Positions 15,640 to 23,767 of a stretch of 64,000 bases of DNA are shown here, one piece after another. The position numbers and the translations under genes are program-made. Within the stretch, counting starts at the first letter, position 1; every line of letters begins with the position of its first letter. Source of the stretch: Eubacterium sp. (GTDB taxonomy: Bacteria > Bacillota > Clostridia > Oscillospirales > Acutalibacteraceae); the NCBI GenBank assembly GCA_017463985.1, contig JAFUEH010000009.1, positions 62,001 to 126,000 on the forward strand, written 5' to 3'. Below the pieces are notes generated by a model that worked only from the letters and a program-made list of their open reading frames with translations, made no database searches and was not told the DNA's origin.

Positions 15640-18600
15640 ATGGCAAAGGTTTATCGCGTTTTTGTGGAAAAGAAAAAGGGTAACGACATCGAAGCCGATC
15701 ATATCCTGAACGACCTGCGCACGAACGTAGGCATCACCGGATTGGAAGCACTGCGGCTGATCAACCGTTACGACGCCCAGGGGCTGAGCGAGGCGGAATT
15801 TGAAAAGGCCGTGCGGCAGGTTTTTTCAGAAGCCAACCTTGACAACGTTTACGACAGCCTCACCCTGCCGGAGGGCTGGCAGGCGTTTGCCACGGAATAC
15901 CTCCCCGGCCAGTACGATCAGCGCGCCGACAGCGCCGCACAGTGCATTCAGCTGCTGACAGAAGGCGAGCGCCCGACGGTAGCTTCGGCAAAAATCATTG
16001 CCGTGAAGGGCGACATCACCGCTGACGAGCTGGCAAAGATCAAGGCCTATATCATCAATCCGGTAGAGTCACGCGAGGCCTCGTTTGACCTGCCGGAATC
16101 GTTAGATCTCCACGCCGACAGACCGGACGATATTCCGCGCATCACCGGCTTTACAGAGAAAACAAACGAAGCGATCGCCGCCTATCACGCAGCGATGGGC
16201 TTTGCGATGAGCGTGGCGGACCTCTGCTGGGTGCGCGATTACTTCAAAAACGACGAGCACCGCGACCCGTCCCTGACCGAGCTGAAGGTCATCGACACCT
16301 ACTGGAGCGACCACTGCCGTCACACGACCTTTGCCACCCAGCTCGATGAGATCAAAATTGACGAAAGCAAGTATCAGACAGCGATTGAGCAGGCGCTGGC
16401 GGACTATTTTGCCGTCAGGAGCGAGGTATACGGCGACCGCAAGGACAAGCTGGTATGCCTGATGGACATGGCCTGTATCGGCACAAAGGTACTGAAAAAG
16501 CGCGGCCTGGTAGACGATTTAGACGAAAGCGAAGAGATCAACGCCTGCTCTATCAACATTGACGTAGAGATCGACGGCAAAAAGGAGCCTTGGCTGTTAC
16601 AGTTTAAAAACGAGACCCATAATCATCCGACCGAAATCGAGCCCTTTGGCGGCGCGGCAACCTGCCTTGGCGGTGCGATCCGCGATCCGCTGTCCGGCAG
16701 AGCTTACGTTTACCAGGCGATGCGCGTGACCGGCTCCGGCGACCCGACAACGCCGTTTGAAAAGACATTACCGGCAAAGCTGCCGCAAAGCAAGATCACG
16801 GTCGGCGCGGCGCAGGGCTATTCCTCCTACGGCAACCAGATCGGTCTGGCAACAGGTCAGGTCGTGGAGCTGTACGACGAGGGCTATGTGGCAAAACGCA
16901 TGGAGATCGGCGCGGTCATCGGCGCTTCTCCAAAGGAAAATGTGATCCGCGAAACACCTGCCAAGGGCGATGTCATCGTCCTGCTGGGCGGCAAGACCGG
17001 CCGTGACGGCTGCGGCGGCGCTACCGGCTCCTCTAAGGCGCACAACTCGCAGAGCATCGAGACCTGCGGCGCGGAGGTACAAAAGGGTAATCCGCCGACA
17101 GAGCGCAAGATCCAGCGCCTGTTCCGCAATCCTGACGTCGCTAAGATGATCAAGCGCTGCAACGACTTCGGCGCCGGCGGCGTTTCGGTCGCGATCGGTG
17201 AGCTGGCGGACGGTCTGAAAATCGATTTAGATAAAGTACCCAAAAAATACGACGGACTGGACGGCACAGAGCTGGCCATCTCTGAATCACAGGAGCGTAT
17301 GGCGGTCGTGATCGACCCGAACGACGTGGCGCGGTTTGCCGCACTGGCGGACAGCGAAAACCTGGAGGCCACCGTGGTGGCCGTTGTCACCGACGAGAAC
17401 CGGCTAGAAATGACCTGGCGCGGCGACAAGATCGTTGATCTTTCCCGTGACTTCCTGAACACGAACGGCGTGGTACAGCACGCGAAGGCGGAGATCACCG
17501 CCATGGCAGACGAGGATTACCGTACGGCGGTACCGGCTGCCCTGCGCGGCATGAGCAAGGCGGAGGCGCTGAAGGCCAACCTTTCACGCCTGGAGGTCTG
17601 CTCTCAAAAAGGACTGGTGGAGCGCTTTGACAGCTCGATCGGCGCGGCGACGGTATTAATGCCTTATGCCGGCAAATACCAGTTAACGCCGGAGGAAGCG
17701 ATGGCGGCAAAAATTCCGGTACGCCACGGCGAAACCGACGACGCCTCCGTCATGGCCTACGGCTTTATCCCGAAGCTGTCCAGCTGGAGTCCGTTCCATT
17801 CGGCTGCCTTCGCGGTGACCGAATCGCTGGCCAAGCTGGCGGCAGTAGGCTGCGACCCGTCCAAGGCGCGGCTTACCTTCCAAGAATATTTTGAACGCCT
17901 GAACGACGTACCCTCCCGTTGGGGCAAGCCGACGGCAGCGCTGCTGGGCGCGCTTTCGGCACAGCTGGGCTATAAAACGCCCTCCATCGGCGGTAAGGAC
18001 TCCATGAGCGGCTCCTTCAATGAGCTGGACGTGCCGCCGACGCTGGTTTCCTTTGCTGTCGGCATGAGCAAGGCTTCCGCCACCGGCTCCGCACTCTTCA
18101 AGCGTGCCGGCTCTACGGTAAAGCTGCTGCCGCTGCCGGTGGACGAAAGCACCGGTCTGCCGGCTTATGAGGAGGCAATGGACTTGATGATGAGCGTATA
18201 CGCCGGCGTGCGTGACGGCTCTATCCTCGCCGCTTCCGTCGTCAAGGAGGGCGGCGCTGCCGCAGCCGTGTGCAAGATGGCGTTCGGTGACAAGCTGGGC
18301 TTTACCTTTGCCTCCGGCCTGTCCGCAGAGACGCTGTATGCACCGTACCAGGGCGCTTTCGTCGTGGAGGTCGCCAACGCGGCCGATTATGACGGCATTG
18401 TGCTCGGTACAACGAACGACAACGCCGTATTCATCCTCGACGGCACTATCTATACGACCGACGATTTGATCGACGCCTGGACCGGCAAGCTCGAGGGCGT
18501 GTTCCCGACCGACAGCGGCAAGACCGCCGCCATGCCGGAGGAGGTACCGCTTTACAAGGAGCGTTCTGTTTTCATCGCCAAGCACAAAGTGGCGCGGCCA

Positions 18601-19392
18601 AAGGTATTTATCCCTGCCTTCCCCGGCACGAACTGCGAGATCGACACCGCACGCGCCTTTGAAAAGGCCGGTGCCGAGACGAGCATTTTAGTCGTTAACA
18701 ACCTCTCCTCCGCCGCGATCAGCGAAACGATCGATAAAATGGTCGCAGAGATCCGCTCCAGCCAAATCGTGATGCTGCCGGGCGGCTTCTCCGGCGGCGA
18801 CGAGCCGGAAGGCTCCGGCAAGTTCATAGCCACCACCTTCCGCAACCCGAAGGTCAGCGAAGCCATTGCAGAGCTGCTGAACTGCCGCGACGGTCTGATG
18901 CTCGGCATCTGTAACGGTTTCCAGGCGCTGATTAAGCTCGGTCTGGTGCCTTACGGCAAGATCGTCGAAACCAAGGCAACCGATCCGACGCTGACCTTTA
19001 ACACCGTCGGCAGGCATATTTCGCAGATGGCGTATACACGCGTTACCAGCGTGAAGTCCCCGTGGTTCAGCGCCGTGAACGCCGGCGAGGTGTTCGCCGT
19101 ACCGATTTCGCACGGTGAGGGCCGCTTTGTGGCTGACGACGACGTCATGCGGCAGTTGATCGCCAACGGTCAGGTGGCGACGCAGTACGTGAACCTGGAC
19201 GGCGAGGTTTGCAGTGAAATGCCGTTTAACCCGAACGGCTCTGTCTGCGCGGTAGAGGGCATCACCTCTCCGGACGGCCGTGTGCTCGGCAAGATGGGTC
19301 ACTGCGAACGCAAGGGCGCTGACCTTTACAAGAACGTACCGTTTGAAAAGGATATGCAGCTGTTTGAAAGCGGCGTAAAGTATTTTAAATAA
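15640..19392 (+). CDS. purL: Phosphoribosylformylglycinamidine synthase
   Basis: 1250 aa, the single-chain form found in Clostridia that combines synthetase and glutaminase. It converts FGAR, glutamine and ATP to FGAM in step four of purine synthesis, in the cytoplasm. The synthetase part has TYWSDHCRHTTF near 223 and FKNETHNHPTEIEPFGGAAT near 326. The C-terminal class I glutaminase begins with PAFPGTNCEIDTARAFEKAG and holds the nucleophile Cys1091 (GICNGFQ) and the His1158/Glu1160 pair (SHGEGRF). AAGGAG lies 7 nt before the ATG. No PurS or PurQ is needed with this form. No purine riboswitch is seen in the 130-bp leader region, and no other pur gene is adjacent; csoR follows 9 bp later. Confidence 0.96.
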   Translation: MAKVYRVFVEKKKGNDIEADHILNDLRTNVGITGLEALRLINRYDAQGLSEAEFEKAVRQVFSEANLDNVYDSLTLPEGWQAFATEYLPGQYDQRADSAAQCIQLLTEGERPTVASAKIIAVKGDITADELAKIKAYIINPVESREASFDLPESLDLHADRPDDIPRITGFTEKTNEAIAAYHAAMGFAMSVADLCWVRDYFKNDEHRDPSLTELKVIDTYWSDHCRHTTFATQLDEIKIDESKYQTAIEQALADYFAVRSEVYGDRKDKLVCLMDMACIGTKVLKKRGLVDDLDESEEINACSINIDVEIDGKKEPWLLQFKNETHNHPTEIEPFGGAATCLGGAIRDPLSGRAYVYQAMRVTGSGDPTTPFEKTLPAKLPQSKITVGAAQGYSSYGNQIGLATGQVVELYDEGYVAKRMEIGAVIGASPKENVIRETPAKGDVIVLLGGKTGRDGCGGATGSSKAHNSQSIETCGAEVQKGNPPTERKIQRLFRNPDVAKMIKRCNDFGAGGVSVAIGELADGLKIDLDKVPKKYDGLDGTELAISESQERMAVVIDPNDVARFAALADSENLEATVVAVVTDENRLEMTWRGDKIVDLSRDFLNTNGVVQHAKAEITAMADEDYRTAVPAALRGMSKAEALKANLSRLEVCSQKGLVERFDSSIGAATVLMPYAGKYQLTPEEAMAAKIPVRHGETDDASVMAYGFIPKLSSWSPFHSAAFAVTESLAKLAAVGCDPSKARLTFQEYFERLNDVPSRWGKPTAALLGALSAQLGYKTPSIGGKDSMSGSFNELDVPPTLVSFAVGMSKASATGSALFKRAGSTVKLLPLPVDESTGLPAYEEAMDLMMSVYAGVRDGSILAASVVKEGGAAAAVCKMAFGDKLGFTFASGLSAETLYAPYQGAFVVEVANAADYDGIVLGTTNDNAVFILDGTIYTTDDLIDAWTGKLEGVFPTDSGKTAAMPEEVPLYKERSVFIAKHKVARPKVFIPAFPGTNCEIDTARAFEKAGAETSILVVNNLSSAAISETIDKMVAEIRSSQIVMLPGGFSGGDEPEGSGKFIATTFRNPKVSEAIAELLNCRDGLMLGICNGFQALIKLGLVPYGKIVETKATDPTLTFNTVGRHISQMAYTRVTSVKSPWFSAVNAGEVFAVPISHGEGRFVADDDVMRQLIANGQVATQYVNLDGEVCSEMPFNPNGSVCAVEGITSPDGRVLGKMGHCERKGADLYKNVPFEKDMQLFESGVKYFK

Positions 19393-19401
19393 GGTGATTT
19401 T

Positions 19402-19698
19402 ATGGACAAGCTTTCCGAAACCCACCAGCATCATCATTCTGAAGAACACCGCCGCGAGGTATCGAACCGGCTGGCGCGCGCGATCGGTCATCTGCAAAAG
19501 GTAAAGCAGATGGTGGAGGCTGACGAGGACTGCAGCGAGATACTGATACAGCTGGCGGCTGTCAAATCGGCCATCAACAACACCGGCAAGGTCATCTTAA
19601 AAGACCATCTGAACCACTGTATTGTTCACGCGGTCGAGGACGGCGACACAGAAATGATTGACGAGTTAACAAAGGCAATCGACAAATTCATGAAGTAG
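19402..19698 (+). CDS. csoR: CsoR/RcnR-family metal-sensing repressor
   Basis: 98 aa, all-helical repressor of the DUF156 family. Cys44, His69 and Cys73 reproduce the spacing of the Cu(I) site of M. tuberculosis CsoR (36, 61, 65), so a Cu(I)-sensing member is more likely than a Ni (RcnR) or formaldehyde (FrmR) one. The N-terminus is His-rich (THQHHHSEEHR), which may add metal ligands. These repressors release DNA on binding metal and usually control a copper exporter; none is adjacent here. It starts 9 bp after purL and probably shares its transcript. The weak AAGGTGA site overlaps the purL stop. Confidence 0.88.
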   Translation: MDKLSETHQHHHSEEHRREVSNRLARAIGHLQKVKQMVEADEDCSEILIQLAAVKSAINNTGKVILKDHLNHCIVHAVEDGDTEMIDELTKAIDKFMK

Positions 19699-19702
19699 TC
19701 AT

Positions 19703-19739
19703 AAAAAAACGATTTGAGAAATTCTCAAATCGTTTTTTG
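19703..19739. terminator. Bidirectional terminator between csoR and the ABC permease
   Basis: A near-perfect palindrome AAAAAACGATTTGAG / CTCAAATCGTTTTTT with U-tracts on both strands, serving the two convergent genes. Confidence 0.9.
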
Positions 19740-19755
19740 TTATATGACAAGCGCT

Positions 19756-21615
19756 TTATTCCGCACGGGCGGTGAGGGTCGCGAGCCAATCTGTCAGCAG
19801 CGGCTCCTCTTTGTCGACCGGTATCTCGTATTCGATCTGGAAGGTTTTATCGCTTTCATTTTCAAAGGAAAATTCCGCAATGAGGTAGGTGTTGTTGACA
19901 TCATAGCTGCTTCGCTCTGCTTCAAGCACCTGCTGGGCGGCCTCCTCGGTATTGGCCTTACAGACAAACGTCACGGAGTATTCGCTTTCTGCTTGCTGGT
20001 AGCGGTCGGTTCCGTACGTCCGGTAATCGGCAGCGTCGGCTTTTGCCTGCGCCGCCACGGCGCTGTAAAACGGTTCCTGTTCGTCTTTACTCAGGTAAAC
20101 TGTTTGATAGTCATTACCGGAATAGTCATCAACATAAGCGCGGTTGACGGTAAAATCCACGCCCTCGAGCTGTTCAAAGATCGTGATCGGGCGGTGTATG
20201 CCCTCCAGCTCATCGATCAGTGACATCACCTCCGGCTGATATTCGCTCAGCCAATAGGAGCGGTCGAGCGTGCGGCCGTCCTTCAGCTCATACGTAACCA
20301 TCAGGCCATAAGTGTCAAGCAACTTCGTGTCACTATAGAACGGCAGCGGCTCAGGGTCCTCGGGTGTCTCCCCATCGCCAAGGTAATCCTGCAGCATCAG
20401 CCGGTGCAGCGCCTCTGCTTTTTGGATTTCCGCCCCGTCCGTGAGCGTTATATCGTAGCTGATATAGACGGTCATGCTTTCCACCTTATCCACCGGCGGA
20501 ATATACTGCGTGGTGTAGTGTGCCAAGCCCAGCGTCCCGCCAATGCTGACCGCACAGCAAACAGCCCACAGCAAGAACGCACGCAGCTGAAAGACCTTGG
20601 CGCTTTTTTTCAAAATCATCCGCGCCGCAAAGAACAGCAGCAGTGAGAAAATACCATAGATCACTAACTGCACCACCTTGACGCCAACCGCAAACAGGGC
20701 ACTGAGCAACGCCGTCATCGCGGCACCGCCGAGCACGCCGACCAGTACGCTGAGCACCGGCACCTCTGCCTTAAAGGGCACCATATCGCCGGCGCACTCC
20801 AGCGAACGCGCTTTGTAGAGCAGGTAAGCCACGGCGACCGCGACCGCTGCCAGGATCACTAAGATCAGCACCGCGCGATAATAGGCGTTGACGGATTCCT
20901 GCACGGTGGTATGGTAATTCGTCCAGGAGCTGCTGTAGCCAATGTCGGACTTACGGCTGAACAGGCACACTACGGGCGACAGGTATTCCAGCGCCGGCGC
21001 AGTATAATCCACACCGTAGATGCCGTAGCCAAAACGCTCTACCGCCAAGTTCAGCATACCGCTGGCAGCGCTGTACACAAAGCTCAAAATCAGGTAGATC
21101 ACACCGCCGGCAAAGAGATTGGCGGCCAGCATCACCGCTAATACGCCGACAGCGTAATAGATCAACGATTCGCCAAAGATCGACACCAGCTGCAGCAGCA
21201 CGAGGGCGCCTGCGTTCTGACTCACGCCGCCAATAATCGGCACCGCGATCAAAAAGCCGAGCAGCTGCGGCAGCACCAGCAGCAGATAGCCGGCGGCAAA
21301 ATTCGTACAAAACAGCGCGCGTCTGCCGATCGGGAAGGCGTGCAGCGCATTACATTTATTCGGGGAATAAAGATAGGAAAACACCAACAGTGCCATCACA
21401 CCGGCAAAGACAAAGGCAAAGCCGCTCGATACCGTGCTGTAGGGAGCAAAGTTATCCCAATCCAGCGGCGACAGCGGTAACTCGTATCCGTAGCTCAAAA
21501 TCGCCACTGGAAAGAGTATGATCTCTGCAATCAACAGCGGCACAGCAAACGGTACAAAGCGCTTGATGTCTGACCAAAATACCGTTTTGCTAAATAAGCG
21601 TTTGCTTGATTTCAT
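19756..21615 (-). CDS. ABC transporter permease with large extracytoplasmic domain
   Basis: 619 aa. About ten hydrophobic segments span roughly 20-365 (e.g. FVPFAVPLLIAEIILFPVAI, LLLVLPQLLGFLIAVPIIGG), followed by a soluble C-terminal region of about 250 residues with no recognised motif. It overlaps the ATPase gene by 26 bp and is third in the gntR-ATPase-permease operon. Related YtrA-type operons in Gram-positives respond to cell-wall antibiotics, so export or wall-stress sensing is plausible; the substrate is unknown. The start at 21615 is inside the ATPase gene; a later start is possible. Confidence 0.82.
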   Translation of the reverse strand: MKSSKRLFSKTVFWSDIKRFVPFAVPLLIAEIILFPVAILSYGYELPLSPLDWDNFAPYSTVSSGFAFVFAGVMALLVFSYLYSPNKCNALHAFPIGRRALFCTNFAAGYLLLVLPQLLGFLIAVPIIGGVSQNAGALVLLQLVSIFGESLIYYAVGVLAVMLAANLFAGGVIYLILSFVYSAASGMLNLAVERFGYGIYGVDYTAPALEYLSPVVCLFSRKSDIGYSSSWTNYHTTVQESVNAYYRAVLILVILAAVAVAVAYLLYKARSLECAGDMVPFKAEVPVLSVLVGVLGGAAMTALLSALFAVGVKVVQLVIYGIFSLLLFFAARMILKKSAKVFQLRAFLLWAVCCAVSIGGTLGLAHYTTQYIPPVDKVESMTVYISYDITLTDGAEIQKAEALHRLMLQDYLGDGETPEDPEPLPFYSDTKLLDTYGLMVTYELKDGRTLDRSYWLSEYQPEVMSLIDELEGIHRPITIFEQLEGVDFTVNRAYVDDYSGNDYQTVYLSKDEQEPFYSAVAAQAKADAADYRTYGTDRYQQAESEYSVTFVCKANTEEAAQQVLEAERSSYDVNNTYLIAEFSFENESDKTFQIEYEIPVDKEEPLLTDWLATLTARAE

Positions 21616-22489
21616 CGTCTACCTCCCCCATTTCATAAATAAAGATCTCCTCGAGCGTCATCGGCAGCTCCTCCATAAAGAGCGGCTGCAGCGTACGCAA
21701 GGTGTTTTTGACGGTCTCTTTGTCGCCGCTGACGATCAGCTCGTACACCCTGCCGGTGCGCCGTTCCTTCAATATATTCAGCCCAAGCCCGTCCAGCGCT
21801 GTCTCCTCGGCAAAGGAGAGCTGGAGCTTCGTCAGCTTTGTTTTCAGCTCATCCAGCGACGCCTCTAAAAAGATTTTGCCGCGGTTCATAATGCCGACTG
21901 TATCGCAAACATCCTCCAGCTCGCGCAGATTATGCGAGCTCACCAGCACGGTCGTGCCGCGTGCAGCGACCTCGTTCATCATCAGTCCCCACACCTGGTG
22001 GCGCATCATCGGGTCAAGGCCGTCCACCGGCTCATCCAGCACAAGGATATCCGGCTTACAGCACAGCGCAATCCAGAACGCCACCTGCTTTTTCATACCC
22101 TTAGAAAGGCGGCGCACGCTGGCCTTTGGCTGGATCGACGGAAAATACTGCGCGAGCGCGGCGAACATTTCCTCGTCAAAATCGGGATAAATTCCCTTGT
22201 AAAAATTTTTCAGGCTCTCCGTTGTGGCGTTATGAAAATAAAACACATCGTCAGAGATATAGACCATCCGCTTTTTGACGTCGTTGTTTTCAAACACCGG
22301 CGCGCCGTCCACGGTAATACTGCCCTCCGCCGCTTTATAGATACCGCACAGCGTGTTCATCAGCGTTGTCTTGCCGGCGCCGTTCGGACCGACCAGTCCG
22401 TAGACAGAGCCCTCCGACACGTGCATATCGACACCGTCCAGCGCGCGGAATTTGTCAAAGACCTTGACGACTCCCTTCATTTCAAGCAT
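21590..22489 (-). CDS. ABC transporter ATP-binding protein
   Basis: 299 aa. Walker A GPNGAGKTT near 35-43, signature RLSKGMKKQ near 132, Walker B ILVLDEPVDGLDP near 150, and the H-loop SSHN near 190. The C-terminal extension of about 80 residues is typical of YtrB/BcrA-type importers or exporters. It energises the permease encoded downstream. It overlaps the gntR stop by 8 bp, which indicates translational coupling, and shares the GntR-controlled promoter. Confidence 0.93.
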   Translation of the reverse strand: MLEMKGVVKVFDKFRALDGVDMHVSEGSVYGLVGPNGAGKTTLMNTLCGIYKAAEGSITVDGAPVFENNDVKKRMVYISDDVFYFHNATTESLKNFYKGIYPDFDEEMFAALAQYFPSIQPKASVRRLSKGMKKQVAFWIALCCKPDILVLDEPVDGLDPMMRHQVWGLMMNEVAARGTTVLVSSHNLRELEDVCDTVGIMNRGKIFLEASLDELKTKLTKLQLSFAEETALDGLGLNILKERRTGRVYELIVSGDKETVKNTLRTLQPLFMEELPMTLEEIFIYEMGEVDDEIKQTLI

Positions 22490-22856
22490 CGCCGTTTACC
22501 TCCTTTGCTATCTGATCCAGCGCCGCCTTCAGGCTGTCGGCGCTGACGCCGCCGTAAATGAGCTTGGCGGCAATTTGTTGAAAATCCTTCATCAACGGTT
22601 CCGTATCCGTATTGACAGCACTGACCGGCGCCACGAAGGCACCCTTGCCGGCGGCGATATAGATATATCCCTCGCTCTCCAGCTCACGGTAGGCGCGCTG
22701 AATCGTGTTAGGATTGATCGCCAGCTCCACCGCCAGCTCACGCACCGACGGCAGGCGCTCATCCTGCTGCAGGGCGTGCGTCATGATCAGCTTGATCACG
22801 CTTTCCTTGATCTGCTCATACAGCGGACGGGAATCGCGGTAATTGACCGTTATCAT
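22482..22856 (-). CDS. GntR-family regulator, YtrA type
   Basis: 124 aa. The winged HTH covers about 10-75 (RPLYEQIKESVIKLIMTHAL, LPSVRELAVELAINPNTIQR, LESEGYIYIAAGKGAFV). Only about 45 residues follow, too short for a ligand-binding domain of the FadR or UTRA kind, which is the mark of the YtrA subfamily. Such regulators repress their own ABC transporter operon. GGAGG lies 6 nt before the ATG. A palindrome at 22877-22897 just upstream is the probable operator. Confidence 0.92.
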   Translation of the reverse strand: MITVNYRDSRPLYEQIKESVIKLIMTHALQQDERLPSVRELAVELAINPNTIQRAYRELESEGYIYIAAGKGAFVAPVSAVNTDTEPLMKDFQQIAAKLIYGGVSADSLKAALDQIAKEVNGDA

Positions 22857-22876
22857 GCCGTTTCCTCCTTTCTAAC

Positions 22877-22897
22877 TGTATTAACACAATTAGTACA
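22877..22897 (-). promoter_or_regulatory. Probable GntR operator
   Basis: TGTATTAAC-ACA-ATTAGTACA: the half-sites match at 7 of 9 positions. It lies just downstream of the -10 box and covers the expected start of transcription. Confidence 0.6.
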
Positions 22898-22902
22898 CCT
22901 AT

Positions 22903-22931
22903 AGCATAGCATAACCGTCGCGCTTTGTCAA
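22903..22931 (-). promoter_or_regulatory. Promoter of the gntR-ABC operon
   Basis: On the minus strand, TTGACA (22926-22931), 17-bp spacer, TATGCT (22903-22908) with extended TGC. Confidence 0.65.
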
Positions 22932-22936
22932 GCAAA

Positions 22937-22973
22937 AAATTCCGATTCACCAAAAATCGGTCAATCGGAATTT
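22937..22973 (-). terminator. Terminator of the M23 peptidase gene
   Basis: AAATTCCGATT / AATCGGAATTT stem followed on the minus strand by a T-tract. Confidence 0.8.
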
Positions 22974-23010
22974 CTGCTAATATTAATTACCTATTATTGC
23001 TGTCGGCGCG

Positions 23011-23727
23011 TTATTCTGTCTTGCCCATGACCTCCAGCGGGTTCACGCTTTCGCCGTCCAGCTTTGTCTCCAGGTGAAGATGGAAGCCGTCTGCGCTCTC
23101 GACCGGCACCTTGCCGAGCGACCCGAGAATGTCACCGATCTCTACCGCGTCGCCCATCTTAACGCTGATCGTGTCCAGACCGCAGTAGCGCGCCACGAGC
23201 TGACCGCCGTGGTCGATCTCCACTACGCCGCCGTACAGGTTATCATAATAGATATTCATGATGACGCCGGCATTGATCGCACAGACGTTAGCGCCTTCGT
23301 CGCCCTTAAAATCCACGCCGGCGTGCGCACGGTAATCGCCCATCGTTTCGCTCTTGACCGGATTTTCACTGTAGCCCTTGACCACCGCTTCGCCCAGCGG
23401 ATACTCATAATAGCTTTTATACGGCGTATTGCCCTCGCCCTGCGGCATACTGGTAGCGACGCTGTCGCTGCGCTCCGGTGCGGTGCTTTCCTCCGCTGCC
23501 TCGGTGGACGGCGGTGCCGCCGTGGTTTCGGTTACCGTCACGGCGTGCTGTGCCTCGGTGGCAACCTCCAGCGTCTGCGGCTCGTTCACGGTATCGTTCT
23601 GCGGCTGCGTATTCGTACCGAAATAGACCACCATTCCCAGCCCGATAATACAAAGACATACGATCGAAAACAGCGCTTTCGTGCTTTTACTGTTGTTCTT
23701 TTTATTCGTTTGATATCTGTCTGACAT
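23011..23727 (-). CDS. Membrane-anchored M23 peptidase, SpoIIQ-like layout
   Basis: 238 aa from MSDRYQTNKKN; GAGGTG lies 7 nt upstream. A short cytoplasmic N-terminus, one transmembrane helix (about 18-38) and a Thr/Glu-rich stalk precede the M23 domain (about 115-235). Zinc-site motifs are present: HAGVDF (HxxxD) and FHLHLE (HxH). The family cuts peptide cross-bridges in peptidoglycan. Size and layout match SpoIIQ, the forespore partner of SpoIIIAH, but a vegetative wall hydrolase is equally possible and no sporulation gene is adjacent. The ribosome site is inside a hairpin (see 23734-23762). Confidence 0.85.
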   Translation of the reverse strand: MSDRYQTNKKNNSKSTKALFSIVCLCIIGLGMVVYFGTNTQPQNDTVNEPQTLEVATEAQHAVTVTETTAAPPSTEAAEESTAPERSDSVATSMPQGEGNTPYKSYYEYPLGEAVVKGYSENPVKSETMGDYRAHAGVDFKGDEGANVCAINAGVIMNIYYDNLYGGVVEIDHGGQLVARYCGLDTISVKMGDAVEIGDILGSLGKVPVESADGFHLHLETKLDGESVNPLEVMGKTE

Positions 23728-23733
23728 GATAAA

Positions 23734-23762
23734 CACCTCGGCATTATTATTTGCCGAGGTGC
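23734..23762 (-). terminator. Hairpin after mfd, covering the ribosome site of the M23 gene
   Basis: A 9-bp perfect stem CACCTCGGC / GCCGAGGTG. On the minus strand it follows the mfd stop and its 3' arm contains the GAGGTG of the next gene. The T-tract is weak (GTTTAT). Confidence 0.6.
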
Positions 23763-23767
23763 TTTGT

